DNA from: an uncultured Clostridia bacterium
GTDB lineage: Bacteria > Bacillota > Clostridia > Oscillospirales > Acutalibacteraceae
Length of the DNA stretch: 64,000 nt
Assembly (NCBI GenBank): GCA_937898625.1
Contig: CALEJF010000016.1
Location: 3,063-67,062, forward strand
Direction: 5' to 3'
The notes under the pieces are model-generated. The model was not told the origin of the DNA, ran no database searches, and was given only the letters and a program-made list of their open reading frames with translations. A program made the translations under genes and the position numbers. Shown piece by piece: positions 1 through 7,482 of this stretch (positions are counted from its first letter, which is position 1; every line of letters starts with the position of its first letter).

Positions 1-1
1 T

Positions 2-397
2 GTAATGTATTTCTTTATGGTAACACTTAACAAGCAATCAAAAAATATAAGCGGAATGGAAAACTCCGTAATACAACTTGCGGTTAGTTTCTTGACCGTT
101 GCGGTGTTTACAGGAATTAAACAAGGATTTATTATCAATGTACCTGAGGACGCTTGGGCTTGGATTTTAATACTCGGTGTTCTAAATACGGGAGTTGGTT
201 GTTATCTTTATTTCTCACCTCTTGCAAAACTTCCTGTGCAAACAGTAGCAGTGTGCGGTTATTTGGAACCGTTGTCAGCTGTTGTTTTTGCTGCCCTATT
301 GCTCGGTGAGAAAATGACCGTAATACAAATTATTGGTGCGATATGTATTATTGGTGGTGCAATGATTGGCGAATTAGTAAAATCAAAAAGAGCATAA
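2..397 (+). CDS. EamA/DMT-family transporter, C-terminal part
   Basis: The reading frame is open to the left edge of the window, so only the C-terminal ~130 residues of a membrane transporter are visible. Four hydrophobic segments can be seen: around visible residues 25-40, 50-70, 80-100 and 105-122. A short basic tail (KSKRA) follows. The text GxxNTGVGCYLYFSPLAKL followed by a Glu-Pro near a membrane segment (YLEPLSAVVFAALLLGE) is typical of the second EamA repeat of drug/metabolite transporters. The substrate cannot be told from sequence. An intrinsic terminator follows about 60 bp after the stop. The internal ATG at position 5 is probably not the true start because EamA proteins are usually about 280-300 residues. 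Confidence 0.8.
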   Translation, partial: VMYFFMVTLNKQSKNISGMENSVIQLAVSFLTVAVFTGIKQGFIINVPEDAWAWILILGVLNTGVGCYLYFSPLAKLPVQTVAVCGYLEPLSAVVFAALLLGEKMTVIQIIGAICIIGGAMIGELVKSKRA

Positions 398-458
398 AAT
401 AAGATTATGTAGGAGAGCTTGTATAGGGGTTCGAAAAGGTGTAGAGGTCCCAAAAAAT

Positions 459-490
459 AAAGCATCTGCAGTAGCAGGTGCTTTATTTTT
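459..490. terminator. Intrinsic terminator after the EamA gene
   Basis: An 11-bp stem (positions 459-469 with 474-484, one G-U pair, loop AGTA) is followed by ATTTTT. A run of A on the other side would let it work on the minus strand too. Confidence 0.8.
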
Positions 491-504
491 ATCCAATTTG
501 AAGG

Positions 505-625
505 ATTGGTATGTAATCACGCTTTGGCGTGTATGTAATTGTGAAACTGTATGTTATTTTCGAATTAATATTGAATAATGAAGTCGCTTCGCTGATGAAT
601 AGTGAATAATTGTTCTGCTCGAATG
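505..625. repeat. Non-coding hairpin repeat between the transporter and GNAT genes
   Basis: No gene is visible here. The stretch holds an ATGTAAT motif, a CACGC/GCGTG hairpin (518-531) and a second TATGTAAT. Then come GAATATTGAATAATGAA-like text and a GTCGCTTCGCTGAT hairpin. GAATATTGAATAATGAA-type text occurs again near 42,300, so this looks like a dispersed repeat rather than a leader. Confidence 0.5.
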
Positions 626-630
626 AGACG

Positions 631-668
631 TTGATTTATTGTAATTATCTTGATATAATGATATCAAG
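631..668 (+). promoter_or_regulatory. SigmaA-type promoter with overlapping palindrome
   Basis: TTGATT (631-636) and TATAAT (654-659) are separated by 17 bp. A perfect 8-bp inverted repeat with 4-bp spacer (CTTGATAT/ATATCAAG, 649-668) overlaps the -10 box and reaches the ribosome-binding site of the next gene. It could be an operator. Confidence 0.65.
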
Positions 669-676
669 GTGATATT

Positions 677-1123
677 ATGACAGCTAATAAATATTATATT
701 ATAAGACATGCTAAACTTTCTGACGCAGAAGATATTTATTTCATTAACAAAACAAGTCTTGGATATGACTACGATTTAGATAAGCAAAGAAACAACCTTG
801 AAGCCGTATTGAATGACAAAACACAAGTGATTTTTGTTGCAGATATTGGTAATAGGGTTGTTGGCTATATCCACTTGACAAGTTATGATGTGATTTACAC
901 GGATACATATAAAAATTGTTTGGGGCTTGCTGTTGATAATGACTACAAACGAATGGGTATTGGCTCTGCTTTGTTAAATCAAGGTGAGATTTGGGCAAAA
1001 GAAAATGGTGCAGTTGGCATTCGTCTTTGTTCAGGTATTGAACGAGAAAATGCTCATAAGTTTTATTTATCACAGGGATATGTTGAGAATAAACTTCAAA
1101 AGAATTTGAAAAAAATGTTTTAA
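677..1123 (+). CDS. GNAT-family N-acetyltransferase
   Basis: A 148-residue protein, the usual length for a single GNAT domain. These enzymes transfer an acetyl group from acetyl-CoA to an amine; the acceptor here is unknown. The acetyl-CoA binding motif is visible near residues 95-110 as LAVDNDYKRMGIGSALL, containing the R-x-x-G-x-G signature. The N-terminus (IRHAKLSDAEDIYFINK) matches the common GNAT opening. The start is chosen from the AAGGTGAT ribosome-binding site just upstream. The gene is monocistronic, with its own promoter upstream and a strong terminator downstream. It resembles RimI-like or general stress GNATs, but the substrate cannot be assigned. Confidence 0.85.
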   Translation: MTANKYYIIRHAKLSDAEDIYFINKTSLGYDYDLDKQRNNLEAVLNDKTQVIFVADIGNRVVGYIHLTSYDVIYTDTYKNCLGLAVDNDYKRMGIGSALLNQGEIWAKENGAVGIRLCSGIERENAHKFYLSQGYVENKLQKNLKKMF

Positions 1124-1200
1124 TATACAGTATTTATATAACCTCTTAATTCTGAAATCGTCGCCTCCTATAATATGGTGAGGATGTAAGCAGAAGCATA

Positions 1201-1245
1201 AAAACCTGGATAGAGTTTAATTCTCTACCCAGGTTTTATATTTTA
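1201..1245. terminator. Bidirectional intrinsic terminator
   Basis: A 15-bp stem (1201-1215 with 1223-1237, one wobble pair) is followed by a T-rich run. It lies between the convergent GNAT and DUF4434 genes and probably serves both. Confidence 0.8.
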
Positions 1246-1263
1246 TAAGGATTTTTTGTTGAT

Positions 1264-2616
1264 TTAGTTTATTACTACTTTACCGGTGCTGTTTCCGGCA
1301 GCATCAACAGTTTCAATAGTATATACACTATCTACGCTTCCTGTTTCGTCTATAAAATAATTTTCTTCAGTTCCGTAAAACTTATCAATTCTTGCAAGGA
1401 ACTCGCCATCCTTTTCAAGACGATAATAAGCAATACCCATATTATCCACAGCTTCATCCCATGAAAGCTCAATACCATTTTCGCTCTGTACTACCTTTGC
1501 GTTTTGTGGAGACTTTGGAGCTTCATTTTCAAGCACATATCCATTTTTTACATAATCATAATATGTGTTGATAAAAGCAGGATTTACATGTGAAGGGCTA
1601 TAATAGTGATTGTATGAAAATGTAATAATATTCTCTGCATATTTTGAAGCAATTTTCATCTGATAAACAAAGTGGTCAAGAGTTGCAGTTACATTGGATG
1701 TGTGCTCCGTGATTTTTGGAGAAAGTACTCCACCCAAGGTTTCACTTGTGATTGCACCGTCAAAGTTTTCGCAATTAGCCCAAAGCTTCACATCGGCTTT
1801 GCAGGTATCTACTGCCTCTTTATACATTTTCCAGGTCATTTCAAGGTTTTCTTCCTTTACCCATTTTGCACCTACTGCATCCTGAGGAGCAAAAATATCA
1901 CCATCACGGAAATTAACCTTGTTGAAAAATTTTACATAGTTACTAAGAGTAGCAACGGAGCCTGTTGCAATGTATTCTGAATAGAAAGGACTCATAAGAA
2001 ATGTCTTTGTGGCATCAACCTCGTTGATGCTGTCAATTACATGGTTTATGCCATCTATAATTCCGTCAAAAGTGAGTTGGCATAGCAAACCATTACTGAT
2101 TTCAGGTGTAAAATACCAGCCGTAAAGGCTGTCCCCATACTTTTCACCGTACTTATTGTAGATATCTTCCACCATATCACCGGCAACTCGGCAGACATCC
2201 TGATACTGTGAACTACCTGCTTCATTCCAGAAGTCATCAAACATTGAAAGACCAACAAAAACCTTAATTCCTGCATCCTGACAATGCTTCAAAGCAGGTT
2301 CAAGACAATCGCCACCAAAGGTTGCATCTTTAAGAGCCTCAACATCGGTGTCATAGTAAACATTCCAATGACCACCATTTTCTTGATATCCCTTATCTGC
2401 AAGGCATTGAAGAACAAGGTACTCTATTCCTGCTTTTTCCATATTGTCCACTTCTTCAGCCCATCTTGCGTCATCCCATACACATGTCATCCAGGATTGA
2501 ATAAAAGTGCCTGTAAATTCGGGATTGCACTTTTGTTCTTCAGGCTGATTTACCAAAGGTAGCATTGACATAATAAACGCAAGAATTGCAGAAATTACTT
2601 TAACAAATGTAAACAT
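1264..2616 (-). CDS. Secreted DUF4434 glycosidase-like protein with C-terminal Fn3-like domain
   Basis: A 450-residue protein. Residues 1-24 form a signal peptide (charged start, hydrophobic core, MLPLVNQ). Residues ~33-355 match the DUF4434 pattern, a TIM-barrel domain related to glycoside hydrolases. It opens with FTGTFIQSW and contains IFAPQDAVGAKW near residue 240, followed by LWANCENFDG. A fibronectin type III-like module fills residues ~365-450 (APKSPQNAKVV ... ELSWDEA ... YYRLEKDG ... YTIETVDAAGNS). The likely role is polysaccharide or glycoconjugate processing outside the cell, but no activity is proven for the family. A cytosolic DUF4434 relative lies at 4575. A good AGGAGG-like site precedes the ATG. 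Confidence 0.8.
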   Translation of the reverse strand: MFTFVKVISAILAFIMSMLPLVNQPEEQKCNPEFTGTFIQSWMTCVWDDARWAEEVDNMEKAGIEYLVLQCLADKGYQENGGHWNVYYDTDVEALKDATFGGDCLEPALKHCQDAGIKVFVGLSMFDDFWNEAGSSQYQDVCRVAGDMVEDIYNKYGEKYGDSLYGWYFTPEISNGLLCQLTFDGIIDGINHVIDSINEVDATKTFLMSPFYSEYIATGSVATLSNYVKFFNKVNFRDGDIFAPQDAVGAKWVKEENLEMTWKMYKEAVDTCKADVKLWANCENFDGAITSETLGGVLSPKITEHTSNVTATLDHFVYQMKIASKYAENIITFSYNHYYSPSHVNPAFINTYYDYVKNGYVLENEAPKSPQNAKVVQSENGIELSWDEAVDNMGIAYYRLEKDGEFLARIDKFYGTEENYFIDETGSVDSVYTIETVDAAGNSTGKVVIN

Positions 2617-2731
2617 AGTTTATTCCTCCTTTTTTCAAATTCTATTGTATCACATACGAATTGATATTTCAACAAATCCATAAACAACCTCGAAAAAGCA
2701 GAAATATCCACTCTTAAAACGGGCAGAAAAT

Positions 2732-2834
2732 CACGGCAAAGCCGTGTATATCATTATTGCAAAAGCGTTTACATAACCTACGGTTGATGATATTCATACT
2801 TTGTGTGATGATATACGCCTGACGACGATGATAT
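2732..2834. repeat. ATGATAT/ATATCAT hairpin array
   Basis: Non-coding. A CACGGC/GCCGTG hairpin (2732-2746) is followed by ATATCAT (2748-2754). Three ATGATAT boxes then start at 2787, 2808 and 2828, about 20-21 bp apart with different short fillers. The layout resembles the GCGATAT array at 4321-4487 on the other side of the next gene. Confidence 0.55.
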
Positions 2835-2855
2835 ACCATTGCTTTCTCAATGAAT

Positions 2856-2888
2856 AAAAAAATCTCGTTTCGAAAAACGAGATTTTTT
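2856..2888 (-). terminator. Terminator of tRNA-Ala
   Basis: An 8-bp stem (2863-2870 with 2875-2882, loop CGAA) is followed on the minus strand by a run of T. It sits directly after the 3' end of the tRNA. Confidence 0.85.
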
Positions 2889-2963
2889 GGTGGAGCATAG
2901 GGGACTTGAACCCCTGACCCCCACACTGCCAGTGTGATGCGCTCCCAACTGCGCTAATGCCCC
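2888..2963 (-). tRNA. tRNA-Ala, anticodon GGC
   Basis: A 76-nt cloverleaf read on the minus strand. The acceptor stem is GGGGCAT/ATGCTCC, containing the G3-U70 pair that identifies alanine tRNA. The D stem is GCGC/GCGC. The anticodon loop is CTGGCAG with anticodon GGC, and the T arm carries GGTTCAAGTCC. The discriminator base is A, and CCA is encoded in the DNA (2888-2890). The tRNA is solitary with its own terminator. Confidence 0.96.
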
Positions 2964-3140
2964 AAAGCTCTACTTATTCTATCATAATTATTTACTGTTT
3001 TCAATTACTTTGTTTTAGTGCATATTTCCAATTTTTACTATCATGTTTTGTGACAAGTGACTAATTTGACTCCATCTTATAGAAAAATATCTTTTCCTGT
3101 GGTACAATGTAGAACATATTGATATTCCAAAGGTGATTTT

Positions 3141-4166
3141 ATGGAGTTTTTAACTAAAAAATATACATTCCCTTCAGTTTCAGGCTTGTGTGATATATAT
3201 GCTCAAAGCGCAGCACCCATTGACTATGGCTCAATTAAGGGAGTTGTGCAGATTTCCCACGGTATGGCTGAATATTCAAGTCGCTATTACCGCTTCGCAC
3301 GTGAACTTTGTAAAGCAGGGTATGCTGTTTTCCTTAGCGACCATGTAGGGCATGGCGCATCCATTAAAGATAAAGATATGCTTGGATTTTTTGGTGAGGA
3401 AAATGGTGAGGAAACATTTATTGATGACCTTAAAACTTTAACAGATATGGCAAAGGCTGAATATCCTGATTTACCGTTTTTTATGCTTGGTCACGGTATG
3501 GGAAGCCTGATTGCAAGAAAATATACTGCAAAATATGGATATCTTCTTGATGGTGTTATTTATAGTGGAACAAGTGGTGAAAATCCAGCCCTTGGAGTTG
3601 GAATTTTACTTGCAAACACTATGATTAAGCAAAACGGACCAATGCACCGTTCAGAGATGTTGGATACTATAGCTTTTGGCACTTATAACAGAAAAACAAA
3701 AAAACGCACAGAGCGTGACTGGTCAACAAGGGACGAGGCAGAGGTTGATAAAATTATTGCCGATGAACTTTGTGGATACAAATACACAGTAAGTGGTATG
3801 AAAGTGCTGTTCACAACCCTTAAGCAAGTTTCGACCCGTCGCTGGTACAATACAATCCCTTTAAGTATGCCCATTTTCCTCATTTCAGGCTCAATGGACC
3901 CCGTTGGTGATTACTCAAAAGGGGTTAAAGAGGTATACAGAATACTCAAAAAGACAAAGCATAAAAATGTATCAATGAAGATTTACGATGGTGCCCGTCA
4001 CGAAATACTTAACGAGATAAATCGTGAAGAGGTTTATGCTGATATTATAGAATGGCTCGATACAGAGTCAAAAAAGCATAGGCATGAGGCAAGTGCAAAT
4101 CCGGTTGTAGAATCAATCGATGAAATACCACTTGATTTAATTGAGCAAGAAAATAAAGCAGAGTAG
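3141..4166 (+). CDS. Alpha/beta hydrolase (serine aminopeptidase S33/lysophospholipase-like) lacking the nucleophile Ser
   Basis: A 341-residue protein with the fold signature of monoglyceride-lipase/lysophospholipase-like hydrolases. It shows VVQISHGMAEYSSRY near residues 35-50, the cap region ~140-235, and FLISGSMDPVGDY carrying the acid residue. YDGARHEILNE carries the catalytic His. At the nucleophile elbow, where the family has GHSMG, the protein reads G117-H-G-M-G, so the Ser is replaced by Gly119. The Asp and His remain. The protein may therefore be a non-hydrolytic binding protein or use a different nucleophile. No signal peptide is visible, so it is probably cytosolic. The C-terminal ~30 residues are a charged tail. 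The gene stands alone, bounded by hairpin arrays and followed by a terminator. Confidence 0.8.
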   Translation: MEFLTKKYTFPSVSGLCDIYAQSAAPIDYGSIKGVVQISHGMAEYSSRYYRFARELCKAGYAVFLSDHVGHGASIKDKDMLGFFGEENGEETFIDDLKTLTDMAKAEYPDLPFFMLGHGMGSLIARKYTAKYGYLLDGVIYSGTSGENPALGVGILLANTMIKQNGPMHRSEMLDTIAFGTYNRKTKKRTERDWSTRDEAEVDKIIADELCGYKYTVSGMKVLFTTLKQVSTRRWYNTIPLSMPIFLISGSMDPVGDYSKGVKEVYRILKKTKHKNVSMKIYDGARHEILNEINREEVYADIIEWLDTESKKHRHEASANPVVESIDEIPLDLIEQENKAE

Positions 4167-4177
4167 AATACTGTTAT

Positions 4178-4210
4178 CCACTTGGTTTACTGCCAAGTGG
4201 GTTTTTCTTT
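4178..4210 (+). terminator. Intrinsic terminator of the hydrolase gene
   Basis: An 8-bp CCACTTGG/CCAAGTGG stem (4178-4185 with 4193-4200) is followed by GTTTTTCTTT. Confidence 0.85.
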
Positions 4211-4286
4211 TCTGTTAATTTGAGGGAAAGGTGTTTTAATGTAACTATTGTTTTTAGAATTCAGAGTATGGTATAATTATTACAAT

Positions 4287-4517
4287 AAATTTGAATTTGT
4301 ATAAGTCATTTTAAAATTATGCGATATGTTCACTTCGTTCACGCGATATTTTTGTTACACAAAAGCGATATGTTTTATAAAAACACGATATGATATAAAT
4401 TCGCATTTGCGTCAGCAAATATATCGTATGCGTCAGTATATATCGCACCGAAGGTATATCGCAAATTCCATCAGGAATTTATATCGCTGTGGCGAAGCCA
4501 CATAAACTCCAATTTGT
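4287..4517. repeat. Non-coding element with end motifs and a GCGATAT inverted array
   Basis: About 230 bp without a gene. The left end is AAATTTGAATTTGT (4287-4300) and the right end is AAACTCCAATTTGT (4504-4517); the ends are imperfect inverted copies of each other. Inside are four GCGATAT-type boxes (4321, 4343, 4365, 4385) facing four ATATCGC-type boxes (4421, 4440, 4456, 4481). The gaps are mostly small hairpins such as TGTGGC-GAA-GCCACA. Confidence 0.7.
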
Positions 4518-4574
4518 AAAACTAATTTTACTATTATTTGCAATTACTACATAAATAATTAAAGAGGTAGGAAT

Positions 4575-5519
4575 ATGAATCGAAAAATTGACGGTACATT
4601 CTTTGAATTTCATCATCACAACACACCTGAGGGGAAATATTGGAATCCCGCAATAGACCGGTTTACAGGTGAACAATGGCGACAAAAGGTCCGTGAGATT
4701 TCTGCGCTCGGAATGGAATATATTGTTGTTATGGCAACAGCACTTTATGAAAAATGCTATTTTAAATCATCAGTTTTTCCGTTTGCTGACATTCCTTGTG
4801 CTGACCCTATTGAAGAATTGCTCTGTGAAGCCGATATTCATGGAGTTAAGGTTTTTTTAGGTAACGGATTTTACGGAGATTGGCGCAAGGCAAATGAAAA
4901 TATTACAAGCAAAGAGGTAATTAACCGTTCATTCAAGGCTATGGAAGAGTTGACGGAACTTTATTCCCATCATAAGAGTTTTTATGGTTGGTATTTTCCC
5001 GATGAAACTTGTATAATCCTTAAATATTCGCAGGATTTTATGAATTATGTAAATCTTTGCTCTGCAAGGTGCCATTTGCTTACACCTGACAAAAAGACAC
5101 TTATTGCACCTTATGGCACAAATCTTGTGTGGGCGAACAACAAATTTATCCGTCAACTCGCTGAACTTGATGTGGATTTTATTGCATATCAAGACGAGGT
5201 TGGTGTGAAAAAGACAAAAGTTGACCGTACTAAACGACTTTTTGAAAAACTGAAAATTGCTCACGATAAAGCGGGGCGTTCTGAACTCTGGGCGGATATT
5301 GAACTTTTTGATTTCGAGGGAATGGTGTATAAAAGTGCATTAATTCCCGCCTCCTTTGAGCGTATAAAAAATCAGATAGAAAATGTTGCACCTTATGCCG
5401 ATAAAATTCTCGGGTATCAGTATTTGGGACTTATGAACCCAAAAGACTCCAATGCTTTTGCAGGACACACAGATAGTGTTGAATTATATGAAAAATATAA
5501 AAAATACACAAAATATTGA
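4575..5519 (+). CDS. Cytosolic DUF4434 family protein
   Basis: A 314-residue protein of the DUF4434 type without a signal peptide. The opening IDGTFFEFHHHNTPEGKYW corresponds to the GTF start of the family. VDFIAYQDEVGVKK near residues 195-210 and ELWADIELFDFEG near 235-247 parallel the same motifs in the secreted protein at 1264-2616. The domain is predicted to be a glycosidase-like TIM barrel. The lack of a signal and of an Fn3 module suggests it acts on imported fragments, which is an inference. The start is set by AGAGGTAGG upstream. The gene lies just after the hairpin element and just before the dockerin peptidase, with no clear terminator between. Confidence 0.75.
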   Translation: MNRKIDGTFFEFHHHNTPEGKYWNPAIDRFTGEQWRQKVREISALGMEYIVVMATALYEKCYFKSSVFPFADIPCADPIEELLCEADIHGVKVFLGNGFYGDWRKANENITSKEVINRSFKAMEELTELYSHHKSFYGWYFPDETCIILKYSQDFMNYVNLCSARCHLLTPDKKTLIAPYGTNLVWANNKFIRQLAELDVDFIAYQDEVGVKKTKVDRTKRLFEKLKIAHDKAGRSELWADIELFDFEGMVYKSALIPASFERIKNQIENVAPYADKILGYQYLGLMNPKDSNAFAGHTDSVELYEKYKKYTKY

Positions 5520-5529
5520 TAGTAGATTA

Positions 5530-5558
5530 TTGACTTACCATTTTATAAGGTTTATAAT
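5530..5558 (+). promoter_or_regulatory. Promoter of the dockerin-peptidase gene
   Basis: TTGACT (5530-5535), a 17-bp spacer and TATAAT (5553-5558) lie about 50 bp upstream of the start codon. Confidence 0.65.
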
Positions 5559-5609
5559 TCTATAATATAGTGTTAAAAAACAATAAATCTTGTGGGAGTT
5601 CTAAACATT

Positions 5610-6896
5610 ATGAAGCGTGTTAAAATCGTAGTTTCAATTTTATTGGTAGTAATTTTGCTGTTCTCAACACAAAGTATGGCTTTTCTTGCGTATGCTGATG
5701 AGGATGACTATATTCTTTATTTAGGTGATGTTGACATCAACGGAAAAGTAACGGCTATGGATGCACGAAAAGCTTTGATGTTTGCAGCAGGAAAGCAAGA
5801 GCCAACGGACTTGGAATTCTACTACGCCAACTACATTGACGACGGTAAAATTACCTCAATGGATGCTCGTATGATTCTCAAAACAGCAGCGGGACAGGTT
5901 GATTTGGTTTTACCTACGGATAGACCGACAAAACCACCTGCAGGTGTGTTGACTCCTGAGGAACTTAAGGAAAAATGGATTACTTCTTTCTCAGATAAGG
6001 TTTCATATAGCGACCTTGAGGATAATCTTAAATGGTTGGTAAATGATATAGGAATCAGAAATTGGTGGAATTCTTCGCAGAATAAGGCAGGAAACCTCCT
6101 TTATGACCGTCTTATTTCTTATGGTTATACGGCTTCGACCTGCAAGAAAATTGATTTTTACCATAATGATGTGCTTGGCAGAAACATTATGGCAACTATT
6201 CCTACATCAAAGAGTAATGCAGATGTTATTCTTATTGTTACTCACTATGATACAGTTAAGAATACAAGTGGTGCAGTTGATAATTCATCAGGTGTTGTCA
6301 CAATGTTACAGCTTGCAAAATTATTCAAGCAAACTCAAGCAGATTATGGTGTTGAATTGAGATTTCTTTTTACTGCCGGTGAAGAACAAGGATATTACGG
6401 AGCTCTCAACTATGTAAATAATCTTTCATCAGCAGAAAAAGCAAGACATAAATTGGTATACAATATGGATATGACTGCAAAGCCAAATAAGTCGTATGAT
6501 TCAACAGGTAAGTATTGTATCGCAATCAGCACAGAGCCTGTGTCACATAAATTGTATTCCTCTCCTGCAGCAAAACCAAACTTCGGCACAAAGGCTATTG
6601 ATGAGTCCAAGGCTGCTCTTGGAAACCTTGGAGAATATGCGTATTATTCAGCGGTCCGTGCAGGTAGCACCGATATTATGCCTTTCCGTAGAGCAGGTAT
6701 GACAGCCGTTTCCTACTCCTGGAGAGTTATTGATTCTTCAAGAAGTAATGGTGCAGATTACGGTCTTGCATCGCCAAAACTAATACATACAACAGCAGAT
6801 AACTATGCTAACTGTGATGTTTCATCACTTTATAACTCAACAAGACTCATAATCAATTCTGTTGCAAGACTAGTTTCACCTTATGTTGAATTTTAA
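5610..6896 (+). CDS. Secreted dockerin type I domain-containing M28-family peptidase
   Basis: A 428-residue protein. The ATG at 5610 is preferred over an upstream in-frame GTG at 5592 because a GTGGGAG ribosome-binding site lies between them. Residues 1-30 are a signal peptide. Next is a dockerin with two F-hand repeats, GDVDINGKVTAMDARKAL and ANYIDDGKITSMDARMIL; the second calcium loop is degenerate. A linker with Pro/Thr leads to a zinc aminopeptidase (M28) domain. Its metal-ligand motifs are VTHYDTVKNTSGAVDNSSG, TAGEEQGYYG and YNMDM, with a late His in LIHTTADNY. The dockerin implies docking to a cohesin on a scaffoldin or the cell surface. No cohesin is present in this window. Confidence 0.88.
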   Translation: MKRVKIVVSILLVVILLFSTQSMAFLAYADEDDYILYLGDVDINGKVTAMDARKALMFAAGKQEPTDLEFYYANYIDDGKITSMDARMILKTAAGQVDLVLPTDRPTKPPAGVLTPEELKEKWITSFSDKVSYSDLEDNLKWLVNDIGIRNWWNSSQNKAGNLLYDRLISYGYTASTCKKIDFYHNDVLGRNIMATIPTSKSNADVILIVTHYDTVKNTSGAVDNSSGVVTMLQLAKLFKQTQADYGVELRFLFTAGEEQGYYGALNYVNNLSSAEKARHKLVYNMDMTAKPNKSYDSTGKYCIAISTEPVSHKLYSSPAAKPNFGTKAIDESKAALGNLGEYAYYSAVRAGSTDIMPFRRAGMTAVSYSWRVIDSSRSNGADYGLASPKLIHTTADNYANCDVSSLYNSTRLIINSVARLVSPYVEF

Positions 6897-6905
6897 ATTA
6901 TTAAG

Positions 6906-6938
6906 AAGGACGAGCGTTTATTAATGCTCGTCTTTTTG
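6906..6938 (+). terminator. Terminator of the dockerin-peptidase gene
   Basis: A 7-bp GACGAGC/GCTCGTC stem (6909-6915 with 6926-6932) is followed by TTTTTG. Confidence 0.85.
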
Positions 6939-6995
6939 TATAATAATATCCCTGTTTTCTGTTAATAATAATAGAAAAAAGAAAGGGGAATTTTT

Positions 6996-7430
6996 ATGAT
7001 TGAACAAGACACAATTAAATTACTTCGCGAGTGTGATGCAGGGGTTAAAATGGGAGTTTCATCCATTGACGATGTAATGAAATATGTGAAATCAGAAAAA
7101 TTAAGAAAAGCACTTGCGGATAATCGTCAGGAGCATTGTCAGCTTGATAAAGAGTTACAGGAACTTCTTGACCAATACCACGACGATGGTAAAGAGCCGA
7201 ATCCAATGGCAAAGGGTATGTCGTGGATGAAGACCAATGTGAAACTTGTTATAAACGAATCTGACAATACTATTGCAGATTTGATTACAGATGGTTGTAA
7301 TATGGGTGTGAAATCCCTCAATATGTACCTTAACCAATATGCTGCAGCAGACGAAAAATCAAAGGATATTTGCAAAAGGCTAATTAACCTTGAGGAAGAT
7401 TTAATTATTCAAATGCGACAGTTTTTATAG
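6996..7430 (+). CDS. Predicted four-helix-bundle (ferritin-like) protein
   Basis: A 144-residue soluble protein predicted to be almost all helical. It starts MIEQDTIKLLRECDAG and contains regularly spaced Asp/Glu/His-rich helices (DNRQEHCQLDKELQEL; ESDNTIADLITDGCNMG). This layout resembles the DUF2383/ferritin-like four-helix bundles found in many Firmicutes, whose function is not established. Metal binding is possible but no complete E-x-x-H ferritin motif pair is seen. The start follows an AGAAAGGGGAA site. It may share a transcript with the TspO gene 50 bp downstream. Confidence 0.5.
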   Translation: MIEQDTIKLLRECDAGVKMGVSSIDDVMKYVKSEKLRKALADNRQEHCQLDKELQELLDQYHDDGKEPNPMAKGMSWMKTNVKLVINESDNTIADLITDGCNMGVKSLNMYLNQYAAADEKSKDICKRLINLEEDLIIQMRQFL

Positions 7431-7482
7431 TGTTGGAATATCAACTTTAACTTTGTCATAGATTATGATGAGGGGTGATATT

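Noticed and set aside
2714..2926. Minus-strand open frame of 70 codons
   Set aside because: It runs through the tRNA-Ala gene and its terminator and has no ribosome-binding site.
4321..4487. GCGATAT array as a CRISPR array
   Set aside because: The repeat word is only 7 bp, the gaps are 9-29 bp and mostly self-complementary, the orientation flips midway, and no cas genes are present.
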